A stretch of 64,000 bases of DNA from Ruminococcus sp. (GCA_015066815.1 SVNR01000006.1:1-64000); one strand, 5' to 3'; positions 8,359-17,416 are shown, numbered from the stretch's first letter. The notes: a model not told the origin generated them from the letters alone. Translations and numbers: made by a program.

Positions 8359-9743
8359 TCCTGCATTTCCTTTACAAGAGCCGCTCTGGTCTTTTCAATC
8401 TGTATTTTTACAGCCTCAGGGGACGGTCCGCCCTCAGAGTTTCTTTGGTTTACACACACCTCAAGATTTATTGCTTCAAACACATCAGTATCAAAAAGCT
8501 CTGTATAGCTTCTGTACTCATCTATAGAAAGCGTTTCAAGAGTTTCGTTCTTGCTTATACAAAGAGCAACAAGCTGTCCTGTTATCTTGTATGCGTCTCT
8601 GAACGGCATACCCTTCTTTACGAGATAGTCAGCGCAGTCAGTAGCGTTTATGAAGCCTCTTGCTGCGGCATTTCTCATGTTCGGCTTGTTTATTTTCATT
8701 GTTTCTATCATAGGAATAAACGTCTTAAGACAAAGCTTTACGTTGTCTATTGCATCAAATATTGCTTCCTTATCCTCCTGCATATCCTTATTATATGCAA
8801 GCGGAAGTCCCTTGAGCATAGAAAGAAGTGTTACAAGATCACCTGTTACTCTGCCTGTCTTTCCTCTGATAAGCTCTGTTATATCAGGATTTTTCTTCTG
8901 AGGCATTATTGAGGAGCCTGTTGCATATGCGTCATCAAGCTCTATAAACCTGAATTCCCATGAACACCACATTATTATTTCTTCAGAAAATCTTGACAGA
9001 TGAGTCATGAGGAGTGAAAGCGCTGCTGCAAGCTCTACACAAAAATCCCTGTCGGAAACTCCGTCAAGACTGTTTACGGTAGGTGCTGTAAACCCGAGCA
9101 GCTCAGATGTGAGGTTACGGTCTATAGGATAAGTAGTACCGGCAAGAGCACAGCTTCCGAGCGGATTGTAGTTCATTCTGCCTGCTGTATCAGAAAGTCT
9201 CGAAAGATCCCTGAGCAGCATCTGACCATAAGCCATCATATGATGAGCAAATGTTATCGGCTGTGCTCTCTGAAGATGAGTATATCCCGGCATTATCGTA
9301 TCAAGATTGTTGTCAGCTACAACACACAGAACGTTTACAAGCTCCGCTGTAAGAGCTCTTATCTGAGATATTTCTTCTCTGAGATAAAGTCTTATATCAA
9401 GAGCTACCTGATCGTTTCTTGAACGTGAAGTGTGAAGTCTCTTTCCTACATCCCCGTATCTTTTGGTGAGCTCAGCCTCTACAAACATATGTATATCTTC
9501 GGCTGTCATATCAAGCTCAAGATCTCCTGACTCAATATCAGCAAGTATCTCCTTGAGTCCAAGGCGTATCTTCTCGCTGTCCTCAGCCGAAATAATCCCG
9601 CATCTGCCAAGCATCTCAGCATGAGCCATGCTGCCCTCTATATCCTGTCTGTACATTCTTCCGTCAAAAGAAATAGATGAGTTAAAAGCGTTGACTGTTT
9701 CGTCAACCTCCTTGGAAAATCTTCCTGCCCACATCTTTGCCAT
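8355..9743 (-). CDS. argH: Argininosuccinate lyase
   Basis: Cleaves argininosuccinate into arginine and fumarate. The 462-residue length is standard. It shows the N-terminal WAGRFSK motif, TSRSRNDQV, GYTHLQRAQP and the fumarase/aspartase-superfamily signature SSIMPQKKNPD that carries the flexible catalytic loop. The start ATG has AAGAAAGG upstream. It lies 27 bp after the pentapeptide-repeat gene and overlaps the next small gene by four bases. Confidence 0.97.
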   Translation of the reverse strand: MAKMWAGRFSKEVDETVNAFNSSISFDGRMYRQDIEGSMAHAEMLGRCGIISAEDSEKIRLGLKEILADIESGDLELDMTAEDIHMFVEAELTKRYGDVGKRLHTSRSRNDQVALDIRLYLREEISQIRALTAELVNVLCVVADNNLDTIMPGYTHLQRAQPITFAHHMMAYGQMLLRDLSRLSDTAGRMNYNPLGSCALAGTTYPIDRNLTSELLGFTAPTVNSLDGVSDRDFCVELAAALSLLMTHLSRFSEEIIMWCSWEFRFIELDDAYATGSSIMPQKKNPDITELIRGKTGRVTGDLVTLLSMLKGLPLAYNKDMQEDKEAIFDAIDNVKLCLKTFIPMIETMKINKPNMRNAAARGFINATDCADYLVKKGMPFRDAYKITGQLVALCISKNETLETLSIDEYRSYTELFDTDVFEAINLEVCVNQRNSEGGPSPEAVKIQIEKTRAALVKEMQE

Positions 9744-9770
9744 TTGTTTTTACACACCTTTCTTTAGTTA

Positions 9771-10349
9771 TCAGCCGTTTATAAGCTTATCCGGATCAAG
9801 TTTCTTTTCTTTTATAGCTTTTATAAGCGCTCCGATATCTATACCGTCTATTTTCAGTCCGTTTATTTCACAATCGTTTATCTCTACATCTGAAAGGTCA
9901 CACTCTGTAAGCTTACTGCCTGTGAGAACAATTTTTTCAAATGATGAATTTATCATATCGGAAAAGAACAGCTTTGAATCATCAAGGCTTACCTCGTTAA
10001 ACGACGTTTCCTTGAAGTTTATGCCCTTGAATGAAGCTCTTGACATATTCAGACCGTTAAACTTTGCTCTTTCCATATTAACGTTTTCGACAACAGCATT
10101 TGCAAAGCTTGAATCGTTTATTGTGCTGTTATCAAGATATGCGTTATCAAATGCGCAGCAGTTCAGGTCAACATCGTTGAATACCGCACATTCCATATTT
10201 GCCTTTTCAAATGTTACTGTCGAAAGATTTACACTTTTGAATGTCGCTCTCTCAAGATTTACTGCTGTAAACTGAGCATCAGGAATACTGTCCTCGGAAA
10301 TCTTCAGACTTTGTCCGACCTCATGCTGATATGTTTTTATTTCATCCAC
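9771..10349 (-). CDS. Pentapeptide-repeat protein within the arginine operon
   Basis: 192 residues, of which about 30-160 are tandem five-residue units of the A(N/D)(L/F)xx type (for example VNLERATFKSVNLSTVTFEK). They predict a right-handed quadrilateral beta helix. There is no signal peptide. It lies between argG and argH, 27 bp from argH. A function cannot be read: some pentapeptide proteins mimic DNA and protect gyrase, most are uncharacterised. Membership of the arginine operon is the notable point. Confidence 0.85.
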   Translation of the reverse strand: MDEIKTYQHEVGQSLKISEDSIPDAQFTAVNLERATFKSVNLSTVTFEKANMECAVFNDVDLNCCAFDNAYLDNSTINDSSFANAVVENVNMERAKFNGLNMSRASFKGINFKETSFNEVSLDDSKLFFSDMINSSFEKIVLTGSKLTECDLSDVEINDCEINGLKIDGIDIGALIKAIKEKKLDPDKLING

Positions 10350-10386
10350 TTGAAAAAACCTCCCTCAAAAACATTATATAAAATAA

Positions 10387-10414
10387 TAAAGGGCGGACGA
10401 ACGCCCGCCCTTTA
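10387..10414 (-). terminator. Hairpin after argG
   Basis: The arms AAAGGGCG and CGCCCTTT enclose a GC-rich centre just after the argG stop at 10435 and before the pentapeptide gene. It may reduce, rather than stop, transcription into the rest of the arginine genes. Confidence 0.7.
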
Positions 10415-10434
10415 TAGTATATAGTCACTTAAGA

Positions 10435-11661
10435 TTATTTGTTTCTCTTAGCATCAAGCTGAGCCTTAACCTTAACAGGAAGACCAAAGAGATTGATGAA
10501 GCCTTCTGCATCAGCCTGGTTGTAAACCTCATCCTCATCAAAAGTTGCTACATCTTCATCATAAAGCGTATATGGGGATGTAACTCCTGCGTTGATTATG
10601 TTGCCCTTGTAGAGCTTGAGCTTAACGTCACCTGTTACTGTCTTCTGGGTTTCTGTAACAAATGCGGAAAGAGCCTCTCTGAGAGGTGTAAACCACTGAC
10701 CGTTGTATACTACATCAGCAAACTTTATACTGAGATACTGCTTGATTCTTGAAGTTTCCTTATCAAGACAAAGTGTTTCGAGAACTTCGTGAGCGTGATA
10801 GAGGATAGCGCCGCCCGGTGTTTCGTATACGCCTCTTGACTTCATACCTACAAGTCTGTTTTCTACGAGGTCTGTGATACCTACACCGTTTGCCCCGCCG
10901 AGTTCATTAAGCTTTGTAACGAGCTCAACTGCACCCATCTTCTTGCCGTCAACAGCAACCGGAACACCCTTTTCAAAAGAAACTGTTACATATGTAGGTG
11001 TGTCAGGAGCCTGTTCAGGTGAAACGCCGAGTTCAAGGAAGCCTTCCTTGTTGTACTGTGGTTCGTTTGCAGGATCCTCAAGGTCAAGACCTTCGTGTGA
11101 AAGGTGCCAGATGTTCTTGTCCTTTGAGTAGTTTGTCTCACGGTTTATCTTGAGCGGAATGTTGTGTGCTTCAGCGTAGTCTATTTCTTCATCTCTTGAC
11201 TTGATATCCCATTCTCTCCATGGAGCGATTATTTTCATATCAGGAGCAAAAGCCTTGATAGCAAGTTCAAAACGAACCTGGTCATTACCCTTACCTGTAC
11301 AGCCGTGACAGATAGCATCTGCGCCTTCCTTGATAGCGATCTCTGCTATTCTCTTTGCAATGATCGGTCTTGCAAAGGAAGTACCGAGCATATATCTGTT
11401 TTCATACAGCGCACCTGCCTGAACTGTAGGGAAAACATAGTCTGTGAGGAATTCTTCTGTTATGTGCTCTATATAAAGCTTTGAAGCGCCTGTCTTGATA
11501 GCCTTTTCTTCAAGACCATCAAGCTCTGTTCCCTGACCTACGTCAGCAGAAACAGCGATTACTTCGCAGTTATTGTAGTTTTCTTTGAGCCACGGAATAA
11601 TGATAGATGTATCAAGTCCGCCTGAGTATGCAAGTACAACTTTTTTAATATCTTTTGCCAT
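10435..11661 (-). CDS. argG: Argininosuccinate synthase
   Basis: ATP-dependent condensation of citrulline and aspartate. The 408 residues start with the PP-loop [12 protein letters not shown] (about residues 9-20). The [13 protein letters not shown] and [11 protein letters not shown] motifs of the family are present. The ATG follows ACGGAGGTC. It is the first gene after a strong promoter, with a leader of about 140 bases. A hairpin follows, so it may be transcribed in excess of the downstream arginine genes. Confidence 0.97.
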   Translation of the reverse strand: MAKDIKKVVLAYSGGLDTSIIIPWLKENYNNCEVIAVSADVGQGTELDGLEEKAIKTGASKLYIEHITEEFLTDYVFPTVQAGALYENRYMLGTSFARPIIAKRIAEIAIKEGADAICHGCTGKGNDQVRFELAIKAFAPDMKIIAPWREWDIKSRDEEIDYAEAHNIPLKINRETNYSKDKNIWHLSHEGLDLEDPANEPQYNKEGFLELGVSPEQAPDTPTYVTVSFEKGVPVAVDGKKMGAVELVTKLNELGGANGVGITDLVENRLVGMKSRGVYETPGGAILYHAHEVLETLCLDKETSRIKQYLSIKFADVVYNGQWFTPLREALSAFVTETQKTVTGDVKLKLYKGNIINAGVTSPYTLYDEDVATFDEDEVYNQADAEGFINLFGLPVKVKAQLDAKRNK

Positions 11662-11805
11662 AATGTTTTGACCTCCGTAAATCTTGAAAAATACTTTTTC
11701 GAAATCAGGGACACGATGCCGGATTGTTGTTTTTGTAACAAATACATACGTGTTCCTTTGCCTGAGCTCATCAAGAATTCTTCAATTCTTTGATGATATA
11801 TTTTA

Positions 11806-11833
11806 ATTATACATTATTAATTTCAAATGTCAA
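11806..11833 (-). promoter_or_regulatory. argG promoter
   Basis: TTGACA (11828-11833), 16-bp spacer, TATAAT (11806-11811), both perfect hexamers. It reads through a leader of about 140 bases to argG. Confidence 0.88.
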
Positions 11834-11840
11834 GCAGGAC

Positions 11841-11874
11841 TGTATAATTATTCATTTTTAATCGAATATTCATT
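11841..11874. promoter_or_regulatory. Candidate ARG boxes (ArgR/AhrC operator)
   Basis: TGTATAATTATTCA (11841-11854) differs by one base from the palindromic ARG-box core TGAATAATTATTCA. A second partial copy, TCGAATATTCAT, follows one helical turn away (11862-11873). They abut the argG -35 element, a suitable site for arginine-dependent repression. The repressor gene is not in the window. Confidence 0.65.
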
Positions 11875-11892
11875 GGAACAATGAATATAAGA

Positions 11893-11943
11893 AACGGATA
11901 CACATAAAATACGCTTTTTGGCATTCTCTGTGTATCCGTGTTT
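11893..11943 (-). terminator. Inverted repeat after the flavin-reductase gene
   Basis: The arms ACGGATACACA and TGTGTATCCGT enclose about 24 bases. The T-rich run lies on the plus-strand side (GTTTTTGTTTT), so termination would be stronger rightward, but the position suits ending the leftward gene at 12008 before the argG promoter. Confidence 0.55.
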
Positions 11944-12007
11944 TTGTTTTAACTGTGCAAAGGCGGCTTAAAAACCGGCTTTGATAAACAGGTTATAAGG
12001 AGGTCGG

Positions 12008-12523
12008 TTATTTTTTATCAGACTTATATACCGAAACTATCTCCGAAATATACATTTTGTGAAGAGGATCTTTTTCATAGAACTTCAGAGCATCCTTGTC
12101 AATAAAACAGCTTTCATCCATATCCTGTGCGTACATTTTGCGGCATACAAGTATCATGTCAGCTTCTTCAAAAGCAACAGACTGTTCTATTTTTACCGGG
12201 GTTATACCTGTTTCTTTTGCCTTGTCATAATCTCTTCCCGATCTGGAACCGCAAAAAGAAAGCATCTGTCTGTATTTTTCGGGATCGAAGCATGATACAG
12301 TAAAGTACTCGCTGTTTTCAACGAAGCCGTATGTGTGTCTGTTTGGTCTTATAGCACATAAAAACATATGCTTGCCCCACATTTCACCCATAGCTCCCCA
12401 TGACGCTGTCATGGTATTGTAGTTCTCCGCAGAATCTCCTGCTGTGATCAGAAACCAGTCTTTTCCTATCAGCTCAAAAGGGTTTACGTTAAGCTCATCA
12501 GTGCTTGTTTTTACAAAACTCAT
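12008..12523 (-). CDS. Flavin reductase-like FMN-binding protein
   Basis: 171-residue protein with the split-barrel fold of the flavin reductase / pyridoxamine-phosphate-oxidase group. The ITAGDSAENYNTMTASWGAM segment is the typical FMN-binding opening, followed by IRPNRHTYGFVENSEYFTVS. Substrate unknown. The start was set at the ATG at 12523, with AAAGGAAAG upstream; a longer frame from TTG would include the ribosome site. It follows spo0A by 77 bp on the same strand. Nothing links it to sporulation. Confidence 0.85.
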   Translation of the reverse strand: MSFVKTSTDELNVNPFELIGKDWFLITAGDSAENYNTMTASWGAMGEMWGKHMFLCAIRPNRHTYGFVENSEYFTVSCFDPEKYRQMLSFCGSRSGRDYDKAKETGITPVKIEQSVAFEEADMILVCRKMYAQDMDESCFIDKDALKFYEKDPLHKMYISEIVSVYKSDKK

Positions 12524-12600
12524 AAAAAACTTTCCTTTCAAATATAAAAATGTTTTATATCAAAGCCTCTGCGTCACAGCGGAAGAAAATCAGCCGGGTT

Positions 12601-13359
12601 TCAGTTCAGGACAGATTTGTAGCGGAGTCTGAGCTTATCGGTTATAAGAGCGATAAACTCGGAGTTTGTAGGTTTTCCCTTGCTCGTGTTTACCGTATAT
12701 CCGAAAAATGAATTCAGTATCTCAACATTGCCTCTGTCCCAGGCTATTTCTATTGCATGGCGTATGGCTCTCTCTACTCTTGAAGATGTTGTCTGAAACT
12801 TGCAGGCTACGTTAGGATAAAGGGACTTTGTAACGCTCTCAAGCAGATCGTGATCTGAAAGCGAGGACAGAATAGCCTCTCTCAGATAGTGATAGCCCTT
12901 GATATGAGCCGGCACACCAAGCTGGTGTATAACGTCCGTAACTACAAGCTCCATGTCTTCTGATTCCGCAGGAGCAACAGGAGCGTCGTTCTTACGGAGA
13001 ACAGACTCTATACGATCTTTTAACGTGTTAACGTCAAAAGGTCTGAGCATAAAATACGATGCACCGTTCTGCATCACTTGTTTTTCGACAAACGGGTTGT
13101 CGTAAGGTGAGGTTATTATAAACTCCGGTCTGTTGCTGTCGGATGCTGTTCTTTTGATTATCTCGATAGCATCAATTCCCGGAAGCACAGCGTCAACTAT
13201 AACAATATCTGGAGAATCGTTTTTTATTGATTCAAGTATCTTGTTTCCGTCCTTAGGTCTCGTAACCACATACCATCCGAAACCTCTGAGCGTATTTGCA
13301 AAGGCTATTCCGTATTCGACACTGTCATCACCGATCAATACTCTTATTTTGTTTAACAT
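12601..13359 (-). CDS. spo0A: Sporulation master regulator Spo0A
   Basis: Response regulator controlling entry into sporulation. The 252 residues have an N-terminal receiver (about 1-120) with the acidic pair Asp11/Asp12 and phospho-acceptor Asp56 (VIVDAVLPG). The C-terminal DNA-binding domain has [20 protein letters not shown] as recognition region. The [11 protein letters not shown] segment carries arginine (about residue 106) where most receivers, including Bacillus subtilis Spo0A, have the invariant lysine. The start has GGAGG seven bases upstream. Unusually it is not directly next to spoIVB on one strand; a membrane gene lies between, and spoIVB is divergent. Confidence 0.95.
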   Translation of the reverse strand: MLNKIRVLIGDDSVEYGIAFANTLRGFGWYVVTRPKDGNKILESIKNDSPDIVIVDAVLPGIDAIEIIKRTASDSNRPEFIITSPYDNPFVEKQVMQNGASYFMLRPFDVNTLKDRIESVLRKNDAPVAPAESEDMELVVTDVIHQLGVPAHIKGYHYLREAILSSLSDHDLLESVTKSLYPNVACKFQTTSSRVERAIRHAIEIAWDRGNVEILNSFFGYTVNTSKGKPTNSEFIALITDKLRLRYKSVLN

Positions 13360-13391
13360 TGTTAAACCTCCTAATTTTTTACTGTAAATTC

Positions 13392-13420
13392 ATTTTACCA
13401 TATATTTGTAATTTAATCAA
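13392..13420 (-). promoter_or_regulatory. Promoter of spo0A
   Basis: TTGATT (13415-13420), 17-bp spacer, TAAAAT (13392-13397). A vegetative-type sigma-A promoter; I saw no clear 0A box or sigma-H site beside it. Confidence 0.65.
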
Positions 13421-13532
13421 GAGGTTTTTTTGGAATTTTTTAACTTAACGGTTTTTTCGTGAAATTCTATGATTTGATTCCGTAAAAAAGTGTTTCACAC
13501 TATGTTTTGTGACATATTTTTACAGAATATGT

Positions 13533-14009
13533 TTAGCCGGAACGCTTTTTCTTAGCGCCCGATAAGCTATCTTTTTCCGAAATACAGCTTACAATCGACA
13601 ATACTGTAAGCAATACCGGACAAAAAACAGTCGGAAGATGCCGTGACATATATATATCAGCATACGGAACAAGGTCAGCGTCTGAAAGCCCGTTTAACAA
13701 GGCTGTTTTTCTGAGCACAAGAGTCACTGCAAGACATATGAAAAAGCCCGACCACCCCAGAACAACAGCAGGAATTTTTTTATGTATAAAACACAAAACA
13801 ACAGCTGCAGTGATCAGTGCTGACGACAGAAGCATAGCTATGCCCATTGCAAGATATCTGTGATATGCAGCCTCACCTATAATAAGCTGTTCAAAGTTAT
13901 TGTATGCACCGGTTATCAGTGCTGTTCCTGCAAGAAGATTCAGGAAAAGCGGATAAATCATCAGAGACACCACAACAGCTGTTCTGAGAAATATTTTCAG
14001 TATATTCAT
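13533..14009 (-). CDS. Four-helix membrane protein of unknown function
   Basis: 158 residues with four hydrophobic segments (about 8-30, 50-75, 80-100 and 125-145) and a short basic C-terminus. The family is not recognised. It lies between spo0A and the divergent spoIVB and has its own promoter 60 bases upstream of the start, so it is probably expressed separately. The ribosome site is distant (AAAGG about 15 bases from the ATG). A sporulation role is possible from position only. Confidence 0.6.
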   Translation of the reverse strand: MNILKIFLRTAVVVSLMIYPLFLNLLAGTALITGAYNNFEQLIIGEAAYHRYLAMGIAMLLSSALITAAVVLCFIHKKIPAVVLGWSGFFICLAVTLVLRKTALLNGLSDADLVPYADIYMSRHLPTVFCPVLLTVLSIVSCISEKDSLSGAKKKRSG

Positions 14010-14067
14010 TTTTCTTAATCGCTGCCTTTCTTTATAAAAAGCATTCTGAAGTCCGTATATGTTTTTA

Positions 14068-14096
14068 ATGTTAGCATATTTTTACGCTTTAGTCAA
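14068..14096 (-). promoter_or_regulatory. Promoter of the membrane-protein gene at 13533-14009
   Basis: TTGACT (14091-14096), 17-bp spacer, TAACAT (14068-14073), reading leftward. Confidence 0.7.
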
Positions 14097-14233
14097 ATGA
14101 AAAATTTTTATAAAAATTAAAACTGCTATACCCTTTAATATTTTTTTGATATACAGTCAATATTAAATAGTGTAATATATCAAACCACAGATAAGTTTTT
14201 GATTCACTATAATCTATCACAGGAGGAAACCAG

Positions 14234-15442
14234 ATGAAAAAATTTTTCAAAAAAATTTTTTGTATGACAACAGCTTTGTGTACACTGCTGACTTCCGCTA
14301 TACTATATTATTCTCAGAAGCTGCCGGACACATTCAGCTGTGAACACGGAAAAAAGCTTTCACTTAATACGTTTTTAAAAATATCCGCAGAACCCTCAGA
14401 AAATCTTTCAAGTGCACTTGCCGCAAAAACCTCTCCCGAAACTACAACAGTGACTCTGAGCCTGATGGGACTTGTCCCTATAAAAAATGTTGAAATAAGA
14501 ACTGTTGAACGGCCGATGCTGACGCCATGCGGAAAACCATTCGGAATAAAAATGATGATGGACGGAGTTATGGTCATAAAAACAGGACCTGTCGAAACCT
14601 CAGATGGCATGGTCAGTCCTGCAGAAGACGCAGGCATACAGAAGGGCGATATAATAACAGCTGTAAACGATCAGCGTGTATATTCTAACAGGGATATAGA
14701 AAAGCTTATATCAGAAGGAAACGGAGCAGCTGCAGCTATTGAGCTTATCCGTGACGGCAAAAAAAAGCTTGTAAGCATAACGCCTGCACTTCCCTCAGAC
14801 GACAGCTCACCAAAGCTCGGTCTCTGGGTTCGTGACAGCTCATCAGGAATAGGCACTGTTACCTACTGTGAACGCTCCTCTCTTACATTCGGAGGGCTCG
14901 GACATCCTGTATGTGATACTGATACAGGAAAAACAGTTCCTCTTTTCAGCGGCGAAATAATGGACGTAAGTATTTCGGACATAAAAAAAGGAGTTCCCGG
15001 AAAACCCGGAGAACTCAGGGGATTTTTCAGTGATAACGAACCCTGCGGAAAGCTTAGCTTAAACAACAGATACGGCGTTTTCGGAAATATATCAGATGAT
15101 TTTTTCAACAATGAACCTGTTCCTATGGCGCTCAGACATGAAGTAAGCACCGGAGACGCCTTTATATACTCCACACTTTGCGGAGACAAGCCGGAAGCAT
15201 ACGACATAGAAATAAAAAAGATAGACTATGATGATAAGGACTCTTCCAAAAATATGATTATCAAAATAGTAGATCCTGAACTTATTGAAAAGACAGGCGG
15301 AATAGTTCAGGGAATGAGCGGAAGCCCTATCATACAAAACGGTATGCTTGTAGGTGCTGTCACACATGTGTTTGTAAACGATCCTACAACAGGATATGCA
15401 GTATTCTGTGAAAACATGTACGATATGAGCAGAGCATCATGA
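14234..15442 (+). CDS. spoIVB: SpoIVB peptidase (S55 family)
   Basis: Forespore-secreted serine protease that signals activation of pro-sigma-K in the mother cell. 402 residues: an N-terminal membrane/signal segment (about 8-28), a PDZ domain (about 110-190, with DAGIQKGDIITAVNDQRV) and the S55 peptidase domain. The peptidase shows GLGHPV and the catalytic-serine motif VQGMSGSPII, then AVTHVFVNDPTTGY. A strong AGGAGG site is ten bases from the ATG. It is divergent from spo0A rather than upstream of it on the same strand as in Bacillus. A forespore sigma-G promoter would be expected; I could not assign one with confidence. Confidence 0.93.
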   Translation: MKKFFKKIFCMTTALCTLLTSAILYYSQKLPDTFSCEHGKKLSLNTFLKISAEPSENLSSALAAKTSPETTTVTLSLMGLVPIKNVEIRTVERPMLTPCGKPFGIKMMMDGVMVIKTGPVETSDGMVSPAEDAGIQKGDIITAVNDQRVYSNRDIEKLISEGNGAAAAIELIRDGKKKLVSITPALPSDDSSPKLGLWVRDSSSGIGTVTYCERSSLTFGGLGHPVCDTDTGKTVPLFSGEIMDVSISDIKKGVPGKPGELRGFFSDNEPCGKLSLNNRYGVFGNISDDFFNNEPVPMALRHEVSTGDAFIYSTLCGDKPEAYDIEIKKIDYDDKDSSKNMIIKIVDPELIEKTGGIVQGMSGSPIIQNGMLVGAVTHVFVNDPTTGYAVFCENMYDMSRAS

Positions 15443-15448
15443 ACAAAA

Positions 15449-15497
15449 AAAGCGGACTTTTCGGTTTTTACCGCTGTAAGTCCGCTTTGTATTTTTT
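15449..15497 (+). terminator. Terminator after spoIVB
   Basis: The arms AAAGCGGACTT and AAGTCCGCTTT are followed by GTATTTTTT. It lies between the convergent spoIVB and ptsH genes. Confidence 0.85.
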
Positions 15498-15504
15498 ATA
15501 AGGA

Positions 15505-15777
15505 TTAAGCTTTATCCTCGCTGAAGCCGCTTGTTACGAGATCTACAAGAGCCTCAACAGCAACCTGTTCATCTGAACCATCAGCTATGATCTTGATAGA
15601 TGTGCCACCTACGATTCCGAGTGAAAGAATACCAAGAAGGCTCTTAGCGTTTACTCTGCGCTCTTCCTTTTCAATCCAGATCGAAGCCTTGAATTCGTTA
15701 GCCTTCTGAATAAAGAATGTTGCCGGTCTTGCGTGGAGTCCTACCTGGTTCTGTACCATTACTTCTTTTACAAACAT
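15505..15777 (-). CDS. ptsH: Phosphocarrier protein HPr
   Basis: 90-residue PTS phosphocarrier. It has the active-site histidine in VGLHARPA, and the regulatory serine in NAKSLLGIL where HPr kinase would act in Firmicutes. I start at the ATG at 15777, preceded by GAGGAGAG, because the frame upstream is only leader sequence. Transcribed alone with a leader of about 130 bases; ptsI is not nearby. With its histidine intact it is HPr rather than Crh. Confidence 0.95.
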   Translation of the reverse strand: MFVKEVMVQNQVGLHARPATFFIQKANEFKASIWIEKEERRVNAKSLLGILSLGIVGGTSIKIIADGSDEQVAVEALVDLVTSGFSEDKA

Positions 15778-15916
15778 TATAAAACTCTCCTCAATTATTA
15801 TTTTGTTTATTGTTATGCTTTCCTGATATTCATAAAGTAATCCGAAAAACAAATAAAAAGTTCCGGATACTAAAAAGCCACAGGACAGCTTGCTGAGCAA
15901 ATTACCTTTTAAATCA

Positions 15917-15945
15917 ATTATACAAGTTATTTTTTAGTTAGTCAA
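15917..15945 (-). promoter_or_regulatory. ptsH promoter
   Basis: TTGACT (15940-15945), 17-bp spacer, TATAAT (15917-15922). The 5' leader is about 130 bases long; no known riboswitch motif was recognised in it. The rest of the gap to 16088 shows nothing further. Confidence 0.8.
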
Positions 15946-16088
15946 CGCATAAATCACTATATATTCACTATTAAGCGGAAAATTCTACGCATTGATTATG
16001 CTTAAAATGTTTATTCGTCGGGTTTTTGTCGATATTAACTAAATTTTATTAAACACTAACAACATTCAACAGAAGATTATATTCAATA

Positions 16089-16802
16089 TTACTTTTTAGA
16101 AGGAATATTATGGGTTTCAATGTATTTTTCATACATATCAGGACGCTGATTTGCGGTAATTTCGAGACTTTTTTCAAGTCTGAACTTCTCAATGTTTTTA
16201 TGGTGTCCCGACAAAAGAACCTCCGGAACCTTGACTCCATGCCACTCTTCCGGTCTTGTATACTGAGGGTACTCAAGAAGCCCGTTAAAATGACTCTCGT
16301 CCTTGTAGCAGAGCTCATCGGACAGAACTCCCTCACACATCCTCGAAACAGCATCTGCAACCACAAGAGCAGGAAGCTCCCCTCCTGTAAGCACATAATC
16401 ACCTATGGATATCTCTTCGTCCACTATCTCGTCAATGACACGCTGATCCACGCCTTCATAGTGTCCACATATGATAAGAATGTTTTTGTAGGAGGCAAGC
16501 TCAACTGCACGAGCCTGTGTAAAGATTCTGCCCTTAGGAGACATATATATGGTATGCGGCTTTTCACCAAGCTCATCACAGACTGCACTGTAGCAGTTGA
16601 ATATAGGGTCTGCCTGCATTACCATGCCCATTCCTCCGCCATACGGAGTGTCATCTACCCTGCGGTGCTTATCATTAGTATATTCACGTATGTTGCGGCA
16701 TGATATATCAACTGCGCCTTTTTTTCTTGCTCTGCCTATAATGCTCTCCGAAAGAACGGTTTCACACATTTCGGGGAAAAGCGTAGCTATCTCAATTTTC
16801 AT
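16089..16802 (-). CDS. trmD: tRNA (guanine-N1)-methyltransferase TrmD
   Basis: Methylates G37 of tRNAs next to the anticodon, using S-adenosylmethionine. 237 residues of the SPOUT trefoil-knot type: YGGGMGMVMQADP, then GHYEGVDQRVIDEI and EISIGDYVLTGGELPALV, which form the knot. The start is the ATG at 16802, so the gene overlaps the end of rimM by 11 bases, a common coupling. The very C-terminus is short and basic. Confidence 0.95.
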   Translation of the reverse strand: MKIEIATLFPEMCETVLSESIIGRARKKGAVDISCRNIREYTNDKHRRVDDTPYGGGMGMVMQADPIFNCYSAVCDELGEKPHTIYMSPKGRIFTQARAVELASYKNILIICGHYEGVDQRVIDEIVDEEISIGDYVLTGGELPALVVADAVSRMCEGVLSDELCYKDESHFNGLLEYPQYTRPEEWHGVKVPEVLLSGHHKNIEKFRLEKSLEITANQRPDMYEKYIETHNIPSKK

Positions 16803-17307
16803 CGTCAAAAAGTCCCTTCAGAGGTGTTATATACATAGTTTTGTTTTCTATATCAGTGCTTACGACCACATCAGCAATAGCAGGAACGAGATACTCCTTT
16901 TCTCCGTTTCTGACAGCATAGACATCATTTGCTCCCGTCTGAAATACATCTTTTATTTCTCCGTACACCGTGCCTGTATCGTTGTCTATGACCTTTATTC
17001 CGATAAGATCTTTTATGAAGTATGTGTCCTCGTCAAGCTCTACGTCGTCTCTTGATATATATAACACTTTGTTTCTGAGCTTTTCTGCGTCCTCAACAGT
17101 ATCATATCCCCTGAACTTGGCAATAACCATGTTTTTAAAAACTCTTGCATGCTCTGTTTCAAGATAACTGCTGCCTTTTTTATCAAGATAGAGATAATCG
17201 AACTCACATAAAAAATCAGGACTGTCACACCACGGAGCGATCTTCACCTCGCCTCTGAGCGCATGAACGGTCACTATCTTCCCTACCTCTAAAAAATTAT
17301 CTGTCAT
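16792..17307 (-). CDS. rimM: 16S rRNA-processing protein RimM
   Basis: Assembly factor for the 30S head that binds ribosomal protein S19. The 171 residues give the two expected barrels: the N-terminal VGKIVTVHALRGEVKI and the PRC-barrel part with DLIGIKVIDNDTGTVYGEI and the closing YITPLKGLFD. It is coupled to trmD by overlap and lies 109 bp after khpA. Confidence 0.93.
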   Translation of the reverse strand: MTDNFLEVGKIVTVHALRGEVKIAPWCDSPDFLCEFDYLYLDKKGSSYLETEHARVFKNMVIAKFRGYDTVEDAEKLRNKVLYISRDDVELDEDTYFIKDLIGIKVIDNDTGTVYGEIKDVFQTGANDVYAVRNGEKEYLVPAIADVVVSTDIENKTMYITPLKGLFDDEN

Positions 17308-17334
17308 AAAACCATCTTCCTTATAAAAAAATTA

Positions 17335-17379
17335 TCAAAAAAACTGTCAGAGTAACTCGATGAAAATTAATCTGACAGT
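17335..17379 (-). terminator. Terminator between khpA and rimM
   Basis: The arms ACTGTCAGA (17343-17351) and TCTGACAGT (17371-17379) are followed on the minus strand by T7. It may partly separate rimM-trmD from the upstream genes. Confidence 0.65.
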
Positions 17380-17416
17380 ATTGCTTTCTTTTTTATAAAA
17401 TATGCATCAGGGGCTG

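Noticed and set aside
11559-11774. 71-codon frame overlapping the argG start
   Set aside because: It overlaps argG out of frame, covers the leader, and has no ribosome site or conservation signal.
16110-17055. Plus-strand frames of 150-200 codons opposite trmD and rimM
   Set aside because: Antisense to conserved genes with no family resemblance or start signals.
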